Below are positions 1 to 7,172 of a stretch of DNA of 64,000 bases, piece after piece. A program made the position numbers and the translations under genes. Each line of letters starts with the position of its first letter. The first letter of the stretch is position 1. The notes beneath the pieces were generated by a model that ran no database searches, was not told where the DNA came from, and saw only the letters and a list, made by a program, of their open reading frames with translations. This DNA is from a virus. The stretch covers positions 18,375 to 82,374 of the IMG/VR virus record IMGVR_UViG_3300021138_000014; one strand, 5' to 3'.

Positions 1-390
1 AGTAACAATAGTGCTACCCACTTGAACGCCTTTCATCTGACGCTTGATACCGCGGTCGGCTTCAAACCCTGAAGGATAGTAGTAATCACTTGGATCAATG
101 CGCTCGCCGCGGTGAACACCACGTTGGTAGGAACGCTGTCCTACACGTGACTTCATGCTGTCTAATACTTTTTCCGATGTACCGTTTGGACGACCGCGAT
201 CATCACGACGTGTACGAATGGTTCCTAAATAACCATCCGGATATTCTGCGCTAGGTTCCCGACCAACGCCCATGCGTAGGAAATCGAGCTCGGAACGTGC
301 GGTAGGTTGACCACCTGCGCCATAAGCGGCGTAGGTTCCATACATACCATTCGCACCGAGCGACTGGACGTTTTGATGTGGACCTGGCAT
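1..390 (-). CDS. Hypothetical protein, C-terminus cut by the window edge
   Basis: An uninterrupted minus-strand frame of 130 codons opens with ATG at 390 and runs off the window at base 1. The visible part is rich in Gly, Tyr and Arg: it begins MPGPHQNVQSLGANG and later has a basic segment (TIRTRRDDRGRPNG). No catalytic motif is recognised. It begins 15 bases after the stop of the upstream metallophosphoesterase gene, so it probably shares that transcript. Only a weak ribosome-binding sequence (GTAGG) precedes the start. I do not recognise the family; low complexity and placement would suit a small virion-associated or DNA-associated protein, but that is a guess. Confidence 0.6.
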   Translation of the reverse strand, partial: MPGPHQNVQSLGANGMYGTYAAYGAGGQPTARSELDFLRMGVGREPSAEYPDGYLGTIRTRRDDRGRPNGTSEKVLDSMKSRVGQRSYQRGVHRGERIDPSDYYYPSGFEADRGIKRQMKGVQVGSTIVT

Positions 391-404
391 ACCTACATTG
401 TAGG

Positions 405-1574
405 CTAGCGAGTACCTGCTAGCACAGTTAACTCTCTACGAGGGTCAAAACCTTGACCAATTAACATAGAAACAATACCTGGATCGCTTTCTAAGCCCGC
501 TTTGTCGCGCCACCAACTAGAACCGTTGTCCATTGCTGGGTTTTGTACAAATAAACGACGACCTACATTTTGAGTGTGGTAATGGTGTAGGTGACCAACG
601 TTAAGGATATCTGCGTTAGCGACTGAACAACGACCCATTACTTGACCGTTCCACCACTTAATCATGTTAGGCGCCTGATGTCCGTGAGCCATTCCGTACA
701 AAACACCGCTTAATTCAACAGCCAAGGTGCTGTCATCTGCTGCTGGGTAGCGAAACTCAACACGATCTTTGAGAAAATCATTAAGCAGTACTGCGTCCTC
801 TGCTTGACGAACGATGTCAATCTGCCATGAATCTTCAGGACGACTTACTAGAAAACGTTGAACCTCGTCATGGTTACCGGGAACAACTGGAATAATTAAC
901 TTAGAGGTAAGCGGAGCCAACTCTTTGATCCACGTAAGTAGCATACGGCGACCGACCTGTACTTGCTCTGAAACGCCAATATCATGGCGACCCATTACCT
1001 TTCCCTTTTGGCTGGTCATTCCTTCAATGCAATCGCCAAGTTGAGGTAACGCAATCTGTGCAATGTCATACCGCTTTGACATGCGTTCATAATGAGCAAT
1101 AACTTCTTCAAGTGCGCGATGCATACGATCTACAATTGCTGGGGTATCGTCTTTACCATATTGAGTATCACCTACACTGTAAACAGCGGTTAGGTTTCCT
1201 GCAGTCTCTTTAACCTTGCCCGGCTTCCACTTTTCCATGGACTTCTTAAGGGAATCTAAATCATAATCACGTGTTGCGTTCCCAGCTGCGGGCTGTAAGT
1301 TAACACGAAGGGACTCTAACCATTCACCGTCAAACTTTTGCCAACGACCTCGACGAATGGATAGGACTTCCCACTCATCTGCGTTTAATCCCGCCTCTTC
1401 AATTGCTTCGCGAGCGCCCGGTAAGTTACCGTCCTTGCGTGGGGTTGTGATAACAAAACCGCCGTCGGTGCCAACCTCTGATCGGGGGCGCCATGTATCT
1501 GGAATATCTTTTGTAACATCATCTGATCCACGATTTGTTTTAATAAAAGAATTAAAATCGTCTTTTATGGACAT
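405..1574 (-). CDS. Calcineurin-like metallophosphoesterase
   Basis: About 389 residues; numbering below uses the longer frame beginning at 1580. The C-terminal two thirds show the metallophosphoesterase motif series in order: VGDTQYG (136-142), LGDCIEG (181-187), PGNHDE (234-239), AHGHQ (298-302) and GHLHHYH (329-335). These residues bind two metal ions and hydrolyse phosphoesters. The first motif has Gln where most members have His (D-x-Q rather than D-x-H). The N-terminal 130 residues look like a helical, DNA-binding-type extension. I chose ATG 1574 because AGGAAG lies 6 bases upstream of it, whereas it abuts ATG 1580 with no spacing. The substrate is unknown; such enzymes in phages are proposed to act on nucleic acids or nucleotides. 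Confidence 0.85.
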   Translation of the reverse strand: MSIKDDFNSFIKTNRGSDDVTKDIPDTWRPRSEVGTDGGFVITTPRKDGNLPGAREAIEEAGLNADEWEVLSIRRGRWQKFDGEWLESLRVNLQPAAGNATRDYDLDSLKKSMEKWKPGKVKETAGNLTAVYSVGDTQYGKDDTPAIVDRMHRALEEVIAHYERMSKRYDIAQIALPQLGDCIEGMTSQKGKVMGRHDIGVSEQVQVGRRMLLTWIKELAPLTSKLIIPVVPGNHDEVQRFLVSRPEDSWQIDIVRQAEDAVLLNDFLKDRVEFRYPAADDSTLAVELSGVLYGMAHGHQAPNMIKWWNGQVMGRCSVANADILNVGHLHHYHTQNVGRRLFVQNPAMDNGSSWWRDKAGLESDPGIVSMLIGQGFDPRRELTVLAGTR

Positions 1575-1810
1575 GAACATCTTCCTAATCTGTGCATTCG
1601 GAATGTAGTTAACCCGAACTCGACGTCAGGATAACTTTGATCTATGAATTCGTACAGCCTTAACGTGGAAACTTTTTCATCCGCAAGTAATTCTAAAAAC
1701 TCTTGTACAAACTTGTCGTCCTTGGACTTAAGCCACCATCCTACAAAACAGGTGCCCCGTTTGTTATAAGGTTTGTCTTCTGGAATTACCATGGTGTTAT
1801 TCAACCACAT
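1565..1810 (-). CDS. Small hypothetical protein, possible helix-turn-helix
   Basis: An 81-residue protein overlapping the start of the metallophosphoesterase gene by 10 bases, which suggests translational coupling. The central part (FLELLADEKVSTLRLYEFID) predicts helices separated by a short turn, and the tail ends in RMHRLGRCSC. Small phage DNA-binding proteins with a 'resting-site then R-H-R' ending look like this, so an HTH role is plausible but not proved. No strong ribosome-binding site is visible. A terminator-like hairpin lies just upstream at 1826-1859, so this gene may depend on readthrough or its own promoter. Confidence 0.5.
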   Translation of the reverse strand: MWLNNTMVIPEDKPYNKRGTCFVGWWLKSKDDKFVQEFLELLADEKVSTLRLYEFIDQSYPDVEFGLTTFRMHRLGRCSCP

Positions 1811-1825
1811 ATGACCAAATAGTGC

Positions 1826-1861
1826 AAAAAGGAAAACCTCCCAGCGCGTGCTTGGGAGGCT
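1826..1861 (-). terminator. Intrinsic terminator after the basic protein at 1878
   Basis: On the minus strand a 7-bp stem (CCTCCCA pairing with TGGGAGG, arms 1837-1843 and 1853-1859) closes a 9-base loop and is followed by TTTTCCTTTTT. Hairpin plus T-run is the standard factor-independent terminator. It sits between the stop at 1878 and the next gene start at 1810. Confidence 0.8.
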
Positions 1862-1877
1862 TCCGTTTTGGTAAAAG

Positions 1878-2183
1878 TTAGCGAGATAGGTCGCTTACGC
1901 CAGCCTTGAAGTTAGGGCGGGTACGATTAACAGATGCAGGGACGATCTTACCGTTGCTCTGTGTGGCGCCAGCTTCTGGGGCTATTTGCTTTTGGAACTT
2001 GACCTTAACGCCGTAGGAGGCGCCAGCCTTTTCAGTAACGTTTGAACGATGCTCGGTTGAGCCTGTAGCTCCACCTGAAGCGGTGTTCTTCTTCTTTACT
2101 AATGTTCCTTTTTCAACGCCTGCAACCTTTGGGTGTGCGGCGTTCTTTCCCATTGTAGGGAACTTGCTCTTTGGTTCTGACAT
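1878..2183 (-). CDS. Small basic hypothetical protein
   Basis: About 101 residues, starting at ATG 2183 (MSEPKSKFPTMG), chosen because AAAGGA lies at the right distance upstream; a longer frame to 2231 lacks support. The protein is rich in Lys, Gly, Ala and Thr, with few hydrophobic residues, so it is probably disordered or nucleic-acid binding. No known domain is recognised. It follows the SpoVS gene on the same strand and is closed by a strong terminator, so the two likely form the end of one transcript. Confidence 0.55.
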   Translation of the reverse strand: MSEPKSKFPTMGKNAAHPKVAGVEKGTLVKKKNTASGGATGSTEHRSNVTEKAGASYGVKVKFQKQIAPEAGATQSNGKIVPASVNRTRPNFKAGVSDLSR

Positions 2184-2234
2184 ATTTAAATCCTTTGGCC
2201 GAAGGTGAATTACAGGATACTGTGTAATCAAGCG

Positions 2235-2510
2235 TTACAGTGCCTTAACATCAAAAACGATGGCAGAAATCTGACCATCATGGCTTTCAATGTTAGTAAA
2301 CCCAGTAACAAAAACAAGGTCGATACCTCGTGGAGCGGTATAACCGCGGGCAATAGTGATGGCTTTTACAGCCTGATTTACAGCTCCAGCACCCACCGCA
2401 CGCAATTTTGCTGAGCGTGTTTCGTACATGCTGTGGGCAATTGCGGATGCTACGGATTGTGGGTTGGATCCAGCGCCGACGCGCAGGATTCCTTCTTCTT
2501 TTTCTGACAT
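2235..2510 (-). CDS. spoVS: SpoVS-family protein (Alba-like nucleic-acid binder)
   Basis: A 91-residue protein covering the whole SpoVS family length. Diagnostic segments are GILRVGAGSNPQSVASAIAH at the N-terminus, then AVGAGAVNQAVKAITIARGY and APRGIDLVFVTGF in the core. The family has an Alba-type fold and is known from sporulating Firmicutes, where loss blocks spore coat assembly, and from many non-sporulating bacteria, where it is thought to bind nucleic acid. GAGG precedes the ATG at good spacing. In a phage it more likely acts as a chromatin- or RNA-binding regulator than in sporulation. The family call is confident; the phage role is inference. Confidence 0.85.
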   Translation of the reverse strand: MSEKEEGILRVGAGSNPQSVASAIAHSMYETRSAKLRAVGAGAVNQAVKAITIARGYTAPRGIDLVFVTGFTNIESHDGQISAIVFDVKAL

Positions 2511-2583
2511 ATTTTAGACCTCGGGTTACGTGTGTTGGGATCTCCCTACGTAAAGTATGCGGGTCTAAAAGTTGGGTGTAAGG

Positions 2584-2799
2584 CTAAACTAGCCGATCTA
2601 ATGGGGTAGGAGCAATGGCAAAAGTGCCACAAATAGCGCACTCCATCTCCAATAAGTATTGGGCGATTTCGTAGTCTGCAAAGGACACCTTTAAATTCCA
2701 CAAGTTTGATTCGCAGTGTGGGCACTCTTGGCAGACCTGATCCGCGTAATCTAAAGTACCTGTGTAATCAGGTTTCAGTTCTCGTATTGATCTCGGCAT
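2584..2799 (-). CDS. Small zinc-ribbon protein
   Basis: 71 residues with two CxxC pairs (CQECPHC near residue 23 and CAIC near residue 54), the pattern of a treble-clef or rubredoxin-like zinc ribbon. The middle is hydrophobic enough to make a small folded unit. It overlaps the C-terminus of the next gene by 25 bases. Such mini zinc-ribbons are common in phages and have no assigned function; DNA, RNA or protein binding is possible. Confidence 0.6.
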   Translation of the reverse strand: MPRSIRELKPDYTGTLDYADQVCQECPHCESNLWNLKVSFADYEIAQYLLEMECAICGTFAIAPTPLDRLV

Positions 2800-3023
2800 T
2801 TTTCCATAAAATCTGATAGAACGTGACCACCAATTTCAAAATACGTTTGAGTATTCATCATAAGATCCATTGGGTGCAACAGTTGTTGCTTATCTTTACC
2901 CCAGTTATGCCCAAGGTATTCTTTTAATCCAGGGGTAAACGTGTCAACAAATTCCTCCGCTGTCATGTACCCAAGATTGCGGTTATCCCGTTTTGTAAAC
3001 TTATCCTTGGCCACCCCAACCAC
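2775..3023 (-). CDS. Hypothetical protein
   Basis: 82 residues, mixed charge, with an aromatic stretch (TPGLKEYLGHNWGKDKQQLL) and a helical tail. It overlaps genes on both sides (FmdB-like gene upstream by 23 bases, zinc-ribbon gene downstream by 25), which supports an operonic gene although the exact start is uncertain; ATGs or GTGs further in are possible. No motif is recognised. Confidence 0.5.
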   Translation of the reverse strand: MVGVAKDKFTKRDNRNLGYMTAEEFVDTFTPGLKEYLGHNWGKDKQQLLHPMDLMMNTQTYFEIGGHVLSDFMEKCRDQYEN

Positions 3024-3171
3024 CCCCTTTAAAATGTGCTGGGTTGGCTTGAAATACCTTAATCATCTGGTTACCGCAATGCTCGCATTCAACACGGTGA
3101 TTTTCTTCAAAAGTAAAGTACCGTTCGATTTGAGTGTCGCATGCTACACAGGCAAAGTCATAACTAGGCAT
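3001..3171 (-). CDS. FmdB-family zinc-ribbon protein
   Basis: 56 residues starting at ATG 3171 (MPSYDFACVACD). The opening 'MP-Y-F-C-C' pattern followed by a second CxxC (CEHCG) and a Gly-rich tail (HFKGGGWGGQG) is typical of the FmdB/CxxC_CXXC_SSSS family of small putative regulators. A longer upstream frame exists but its start would lie deep in the RuvC-like gene; ATG 3171 overlaps that gene by only 8 bases and matches the conserved family N-terminus. Confidence 0.75.
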   Translation of the reverse strand: MPSYDFACVACDTQIERYFTFEENHRVECEHCGNQMIKVFQANPAHFKGGGWGGQG

Positions 3172-3754
3172 AAACGTCAATCTCTCTATATTCAGGGGAC
3201 TGAAGTTTATCGTAAACTTCCTTTTCGTACTCAAGGCTTGCGTTTCCAGATATCAACTGAGCAAGCGCAAAGGAGTCAGCTGCGTTGTCGTCTTTAAATT
3301 CCACGCCCCACTTCTTGTATACCTGCAAGAGCATCTGATTCTTTTGAACGTTTCCCTTGCCTGTGGCGTACTTCTTAAGCATGCTTGGGCTAACTATGTA
3401 TGGGTAGCACGCATTTTCTGCCATATATGCACGCGCTTTAACTAATGACAACTTAACAGTGCCACCCAATTCTCCTAACATATTAGCCATCTGCGAACCG
3501 TAAGCGTACCCTTCGATCGCAGTGGCTTGAATAACATGACCCGTTGAGCGCTTGACCATGATGTTTTCAATAATATAATTTTGAATGTTTAATAACCGGG
3601 TAACCCCCATAGAATCAAACTTAGCAACGCTAGTTTGGTAGGAACCATCTTCCCCTAGGAAAGTCATACCAAAGCCTGTGTAAGATTGATCTATACCAAG
3701 GTATACGTTAGTTGAAGTAAGTTCTCCTCCAACTAATTTAACACGTGCGGTCAT
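3164..3754 (-). CDS. RuvC-like Holliday junction resolvase
   Basis: 196 residues with an RNase H-like fold pattern: beta strand with LGIDQSYTGFG (D22), a second acidic strand AIEGYAYG (E81), and a C-terminal helix with DDNAADSFALA (D155, D156, D160). These carry the four-carboxylate metal site of the RuvC family, which cuts four-way DNA junctions. Replacing host RuvC function at recombination intermediates or debranching DNA before packaging is the expected role. It overlaps the upstream gene (3751) by 4 bases and sits at the end of the recombination block. Starts with ATG. Confidence 0.85.
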   Translation of the reverse strand: MTARVKLVGGELTSTNVYLGIDQSYTGFGMTFLGEDGSYQTSVAKFDSMGVTRLLNIQNYIIENIMVKRSTGHVIQATAIEGYAYGSQMANMLGELGGTVKLSLVKARAYMAENACYPYIVSPSMLKKYATGKGNVQKNQMLLQVYKKWGVEFKDDNAADSFALAQLISGNASLEYEKEVYDKLQSPEYREIDVYA

Positions 3755-4254
3755 GCAAATAACCGATTGTTTCCACGAGTAGTAGCGCTTTGTCCACCAA
3801 TTCTTCGACTTAACTCTCGGCTAATCAAGGCGGTATCCTTTTCTACATTGTTGGTCATTACTTCAATGATCTTGCGGTAGGCATACTTCTCACTAAACTC
3901 CGCTTGCAACCTCATTACTTTAGGATCTGTTTTAATGCGTGCTTTAATAAGGGCTACAGTTTCTTTTTTACCCGCAGAACTTGAGTCAATGTAACTTAGG
4001 CTTTCTTCAAACTCAAGGCTGTTTTCCGCGTTGCGCTCATCAATAAAAGCGCAAGCAAGTTGGGCGCTAAGGAAGTTGCTGTAAGCGGTTAACTTTGCAA
4101 ATAAATGCATTAAACCATTGTCATCTAATTCTGTTACATCCTCAGGTATCTCTGGAATGTCTAACTCTTTAGAGGTTTGAAATAAAAATCCTTGCAAACT
4201 TACTGATTGAATTAATGGTTGGCTTGCGCCTTGTTTAATCTGAAGTTCGCTCAT
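3751..4254 (-). CDS. Hypothetical helical protein, possible UvsY-like recombination mediator
   Basis: 167 residues, almost all predicted helix, without catalytic motifs. The central part (ALIKARIKTDPKVMRLQAEF) followed by a long helix resembles the layout of T4 UvsY (basic long helix, a short Asp-x-x-Val segment, then another helix), and the gene lies between a Cas4-like nuclease and a RuvC-like resolvase, a few genes from RecA. That context is why I suggest a recombination mediator; sequence similarity is too weak to name it. It overlaps the upstream gene by 20 bases and the downstream gene by 4. Confidence 0.5.
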   Translation of the reverse strand: MSELQIKQGASQPLIQSVSLQGFLFQTSKELDIPEIPEDVTELDDNGLMHLFAKLTAYSNFLSAQLACAFIDERNAENSLEFEESLSYIDSSSAGKKETVALIKARIKTDPKVMRLQAEFSEKYAYRKIIEVMTNNVEKDTALISRELSRRIGGQSATTRGNNRLFA

Positions 4255-5104
4255 TTACCTGCTCCTCTGTATAGGATCTGCACTTCGTGCAACCTGCGGT
4301 ACCGTTAATATTACACAGAGGGGGCGTGTTTTGCGAAATCGCGTCAAGGATTGACTGGGCTTGAGCAAACTTATCAAGCACTGAAAAATCATTTTTCTTA
4401 ACAACAAATTCTTTAAGAGCATGGCTACCCTTTGCCTCGTAAAGCAGTAGGGCTTCCTGTGGTGCATTTTTCATACCCATAAGTTCCATAAGTTTCATAT
4501 AAATCTGAGCTTGGTTGATGTGATCAGAAAATGGGTGCTCTAAAGAATCAAAGGCTTTATCAAAATTATTGTTATGTTCGATCAAACGACCCCGATCATA
4601 CCAACCTAGGGTTCCTACCCCCACTGATTTGATCTCTAGTAGTAGGGGATCACCGAAGCCAAGCAATAGCCCATCTGCACTTCCGCTAATGCGGAGTGGT
4701 TCATGGCTTAATGGGATTTCATTGTAATGAAGGTGTCGTGGATCTACCTTATGGTCACTGGGTAAACCTGTGAAAGTCTCCCGGCAATCGTCGCAATAGT
4801 ATTTGCCGTACAACTTGTTCATATCTTTAAACCAGTTTTGCCAGCGATCATGAATCATGTGTCCAGTAGCAAACACAATTTCTCGTTGTAGGCTAGTTAC
4901 TTCCGGGGCTTTAGGAGCACCTTGTAATAAAAAGTATTGTTCTCTATGGCACCACTTGTTGCTTGCCATTGCTGAGGGGTGAATGACGTCTTGACGACGT
5001 GAGGTATCTTTTTCTTTAGCAATAAGCCATCGTTCAACTGGGCCAATTACTCTGGTGCTTTTGTCAACATTTAAAAACGCTTTCAGTGCACCAGTTGGCT
5101 TCAT
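4235..5104 (-). CDS. Cas4/RecB-like PD-(D/E)XK exonuclease
   Basis: 289 residues with the PD-(D/E)XK nuclease core: H85 in ATGHMIHDRW, D144 in GSADGLLLGF, E157-x-K159 in LLLEIKS, and Q198 in INQAQIYM. Four cysteines (C52, then C264, C272, C275) are placed as in Cas4/AddB-type nucleases that bind a 4Fe-4S cluster. A second CxxC (C104, C107) is an insertion. The family digests DNA ends to give single-stranded tails for recombination. No cas genes or CRISPR array are near, so it belongs to the recombination block with RecA and WhiB. Its start overlaps the WhiB stop by 4 bases. Confidence 0.85.
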   Translation of the reverse strand: MKPTGALKAFLNVDKSTRVIGPVERWLIAKEKDTSRRQDVIHPSAMASNKWCHREQYFLLQGAPKAPEVTSLQREIVFATGHMIHDRWQNWFKDMNKLYGKYYCDDCRETFTGLPSDHKVDPRHLHYNEIPLSHEPLRISGSADGLLLGFGDPLLLEIKSVGVGTLGWYDRGRLIEHNNNFDKAFDSLEHPFSDHINQAQIYMKLMELMGMKNAPQEALLLYEAKGSHALKEFVVKKNDFSVLDKFAQAQSILDAISQNTPPLCNINGTAGCTKCRSYTEEQVNERTSD

Positions 5105-5415
5105 CTTTTCCTAACCCACTCTTCCAATGTCTTATCGTTCTTCTTGGCTTTACGCTTAAGAGCATTGCGTTCACGATGGCTGAGTCCTCCCCAGATACCG
5201 TGTTGCTCGTTGTTGCCTTCGGCGTACAACATGCACTCAATTCGTACGGGACATTCTGCCTTACCGTCTTTGCCAAAGCAAATCGCTTTAGCCTTGTCGG
5301 CAATCAGTTTGTATTTGGCTTTATCGCGTGGGGGAAACCAAAGTTCTGTGTCCATAGATCGACACTTGGCTTTGTGGCGCCAACCTTCTATTCCTTCGTC
5401 TTCGTACAAGAACAC
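5101..5415 (-). CDS. whiB-like: WhiB-family iron-sulfur transcriptional regulator
   Basis: 104 residues. Four cysteines (C18, C46, C55, C61), the GIWGG motif (73-77) and a basic C-terminus (ERNALKRKAKKN) identify a WhiB-like protein, which carries a 4Fe-4S cluster and works with the housekeeping sigma factor in Actinobacteria. The family normally has Cys-x2-Cys for the second and third cysteines; here they are eight residues apart (CFGKDGKAEC), an apparent 6-residue insertion in the cluster loop. The gene overlaps nuclease genes on both sides (4 and 28 bases), so it is co-translated with recombination enzymes. It strongly suggests an actinobacterial host. Confidence 0.9.
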   Translation of the reverse strand: MFLYEDEGIEGWRHKAKCRSMDTELWFPPRDKAKYKLIADKAKAICFGKDGKAECPVRIECMLYAEGNNEQHGIWGGLSHRERNALKRKAKKNDKTLEEWVRKR

Positions 5416-5726
5416 TCCTGGAGTCTGTGGCGCAGCTCCAGAAAGTCATCCTCCGTTAACATTATGTAATTCTCACCGTTAAGGTGGAAACCGAGGACAG
5501 GCATACGATTGTCAAGAATCGCTTCAGTAACAATCTTCTCTAGAACCGCAGCCTTTACGGATACGGATTGCTTGCCAGTCCACTTGTGTTCTACAAGTAA
5601 ATCGCTACTTCTGACGTCGCCTTTACGGCTCCAAAAAGCACCGCTAGCCGCGTTACGCTGACCACCGATAGCTTTTGCAAGCCTATCCTCATGCTTCCTT
5701 GACTCTTGCTGTCCTTTACTCCTCAT
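5388..5726 (-). CDS. Holliday junction resolvase-like PD-(D/E)XK nuclease
   Basis: 112 residues from ATG 5726 (MRSKGQQESRKHE). The core reads E13, then GGQRNAASGAFWSRKGD, then D42 and E46-x-K48 (SSDLLVEHKW), the pattern of small archaeal-Hjc/phage junction or structure-specific nucleases. It is short and lacks extra domains. The start overlaps the end of recA by 11 bases; a longer frame would need a TTG at 5744. It is the second junction-type nuclease in the window besides the RuvC-like enzyme at 3164, with an unrelated fold. Confidence 0.75.
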   Translation of the reverse strand: MRSKGQQESRKHEDRLAKAIGGQRNAASGAFWSRKGDVRSSDLLVEHKWTGKQSVSVKAAVLEKIVTEAILDNRMPVLGFHLNGENYIMLTEDDFLELRHRLQECSCTKTKE

Positions 5727-6789
5727 CGGTGGTGGCTTCAACAATGTACTTTGAGCCAGCCTTGATGGTTTCTAGGACGTCCTTCTCCAGACGCTCTCGG
5801 AGGTCGATCTCCTCCTTGATAGAGCTAACCATAGCATCTCCTCCTTGCCATTTTCTATCGCCGTAACTATAGAAGGCACCAGCACGAGTAATAACCTTGT
5901 TAAGGACCCCAAGTGAAGCAATCTGCTTAGCAAAGTCGTATTCACCGGGAGGAACTGATCCCCCGTCAGCAAAATAAAAGTCTAGGTATGCCACTTGCGA
6001 TGGTGGGGCAACCTTGTTCTTGAGGGTACGAACCTTGATAGTCTGACCGATACGGCGCTTGCTATCTCCTGAACCAACCTCTAACCACTCATCACGCTTG
6101 ATCTCAAGACGAGTAAAGAAGGCATAGTCTTTGCCTAATCCGCCGGGGGTGGTTCGTGGATCTCCGTACATGACGCCGATCTTTGAGCGCCACTGATTGA
6201 TGATCAAACCAATAAAAGGTCGTTCCTGTTCAGTAAGTGAACGCTTGCTAGCGGGACCTACCTTACGGAAAAACTTATTAGTTAGGAGCGCTCCCTTTCC
6301 GACGGTGAACTCATCCATGTCTTTCTCATCTTCTGCACCTGGAACCAGAGCAGGCAAGGAATCAACAACAATACAATCGATAGACTTACTTTCAGCAATT
6401 TTGATAACTGTTTCAAATGCTTCCTCCATAATATTCGTGGATACTACGTAAACGCGTGATAGATCCACTCCGCATAATTCTGCATAAGAAGGAACCCATT
6501 GTTCTGCAGCTACCCAAACTGCTGTAAAATCTGGATCTTTTTCTTGATTGGCTGCAATAGTTTTTAGGGCAATAGCGGTTTTACCATTACTGGCTTCTCC
6601 TACTAACTCTGCCCATTGGTTGGTCGGCCATCCGCCACCCAAAATTACATCAAGTGATAATGAACCTGTTGTCATGTGAGAAATTAGATCTTCTCTAATC
6701 TCTGATCCTAGGACAATAGCCCCTGGATTCTTCTTATTAACTAATGCGATGGTTTTTAAAAGTTCTTTGTTCTTCTCCGCTGTTGTCAT
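5716..6789 (-). CDS. recA: RecA-like recombinase
   Basis: 357 residues. Walker A is GEASNGKT (64-71), the ATP-activating Glu is E96 in VWVAAEQ, Walker B lies in CIVVDSLPAL, and a loop with TTPGGLGKDYAFFTRLEIKR matches the L2/monomer-contact region. RecA forms filaments on ssDNA and drives strand exchange. It heads the overlapping block recA - nuclease - whiB - Cas4-like - UvsY-like - RuvC-like, a layout that supports recombination-dependent replication as in T4. Start ATG overlaps the stop of the upstream zinc-ribbon gene by one base. Walker A deviates from the host consensus (GPESSGKT), as is usual for phage RecAs. Confidence 0.93.
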   Translation of the reverse strand: MTTAEKNKELLKTIALVNKKNPGAIVLGSEIREDLISHMTTGSLSLDVILGGGWPTNQWAELVGEASNGKTAIALKTIAANQEKDPDFTAVWVAAEQWVPSYAELCGVDLSRVYVVSTNIMEEAFETVIKIAESKSIDCIVVDSLPALVPGAEDEKDMDEFTVGKGALLTNKFFRKVGPASKRSLTEQERPFIGLIINQWRSKIGVMYGDPRTTPGGLGKDYAFFTRLEIKRDEWLEVGSGDSKRRIGQTIKVRTLKNKVAPPSQVAYLDFYFADGGSVPPGEYDFAKQIASLGVLNKVITRAGAFYSYGDRKWQGGDAMVSSIKEEIDLRERLEKDVLETIKAGSKYIVEATTDEE

Positions 6790-7172
6790 TATTCGAGTTT
6801 ACCAATAATCGTCGTAGGATTCCAACCGCCAGTTGGCACTTGAAAGGCTTTCTGTGTAGGACCTGCGGATGGGATATTTACTCCACCTGCACCACTACCT
6901 GATTGAACTTTAGGGTACCCACAGTCATAGCACCGCCATGCATCTTGTGGACCGTTCTGCGTGGCAATTGAACCCACTTTCATGTAATTTCCACTACGGC
7001 ATTCTGGGCAAGCGCCTGAACTAGAAACACTTCCCATTGGACGACCAGTAGGTTGTTGTTGTGGTTGTTGATATGTATCCATAGGTCGTTGCGAGGGAGC
7101 CAACGGCAGATCGGATGACCGTGTTGTGGGCGTAGCATTACCACCCGCATGTTTAGACCAGAAGTTACTCAT
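6789..7172 (-). CDS. Zinc-ribbon protein with Pro/Gln-rich linker
   Basis: 127 residues. A disordered N-terminus rich in Pro, Gln and Ser (YQQPQQQPTGRPMG) leads to a zinc ribbon with C55-x2-C58 and C81-x2-C84, then a Gly/Pro-rich tail. It sits between recA and polA in the replication block, overlapping the next upstream gene by 8 bases. This suggests a replication accessory or scaffold that binds DNA or the polymerase, but no family is recognised. Confidence 0.6.
   Translation of the reverse strand: MSNFWSKHAGGNATPTTRSSDLPLAPSQRPMDTYQQPQQQPTGRPMGSVSSSGACPECRSGNYMKVGSIATQNGPQDAWRCYDCGYPKVQSGSGAGGVNIPSAGPTQKAFQVPTGGWNPTTIIGKLE

Noticed and set aside
2235-2510. Sporulation gene showing a bacterial chromosome segment
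   Set aside because: All surrounding genes are phage replication and structural genes; SpoVS is family membership only.
4235-5104. CRISPR-Cas system suggested by a Cas4-like nuclease
   Set aside because: No cas1/cas2 or array is in the window, and the gene lies within a phage recombination operon.
5086-5469. Plus-strand frame opposite WhiB
   Set aside because: The opposite strand encodes a clear WhiB with conserved Cys and GIWGG, and the plus frame lacks a start signal.
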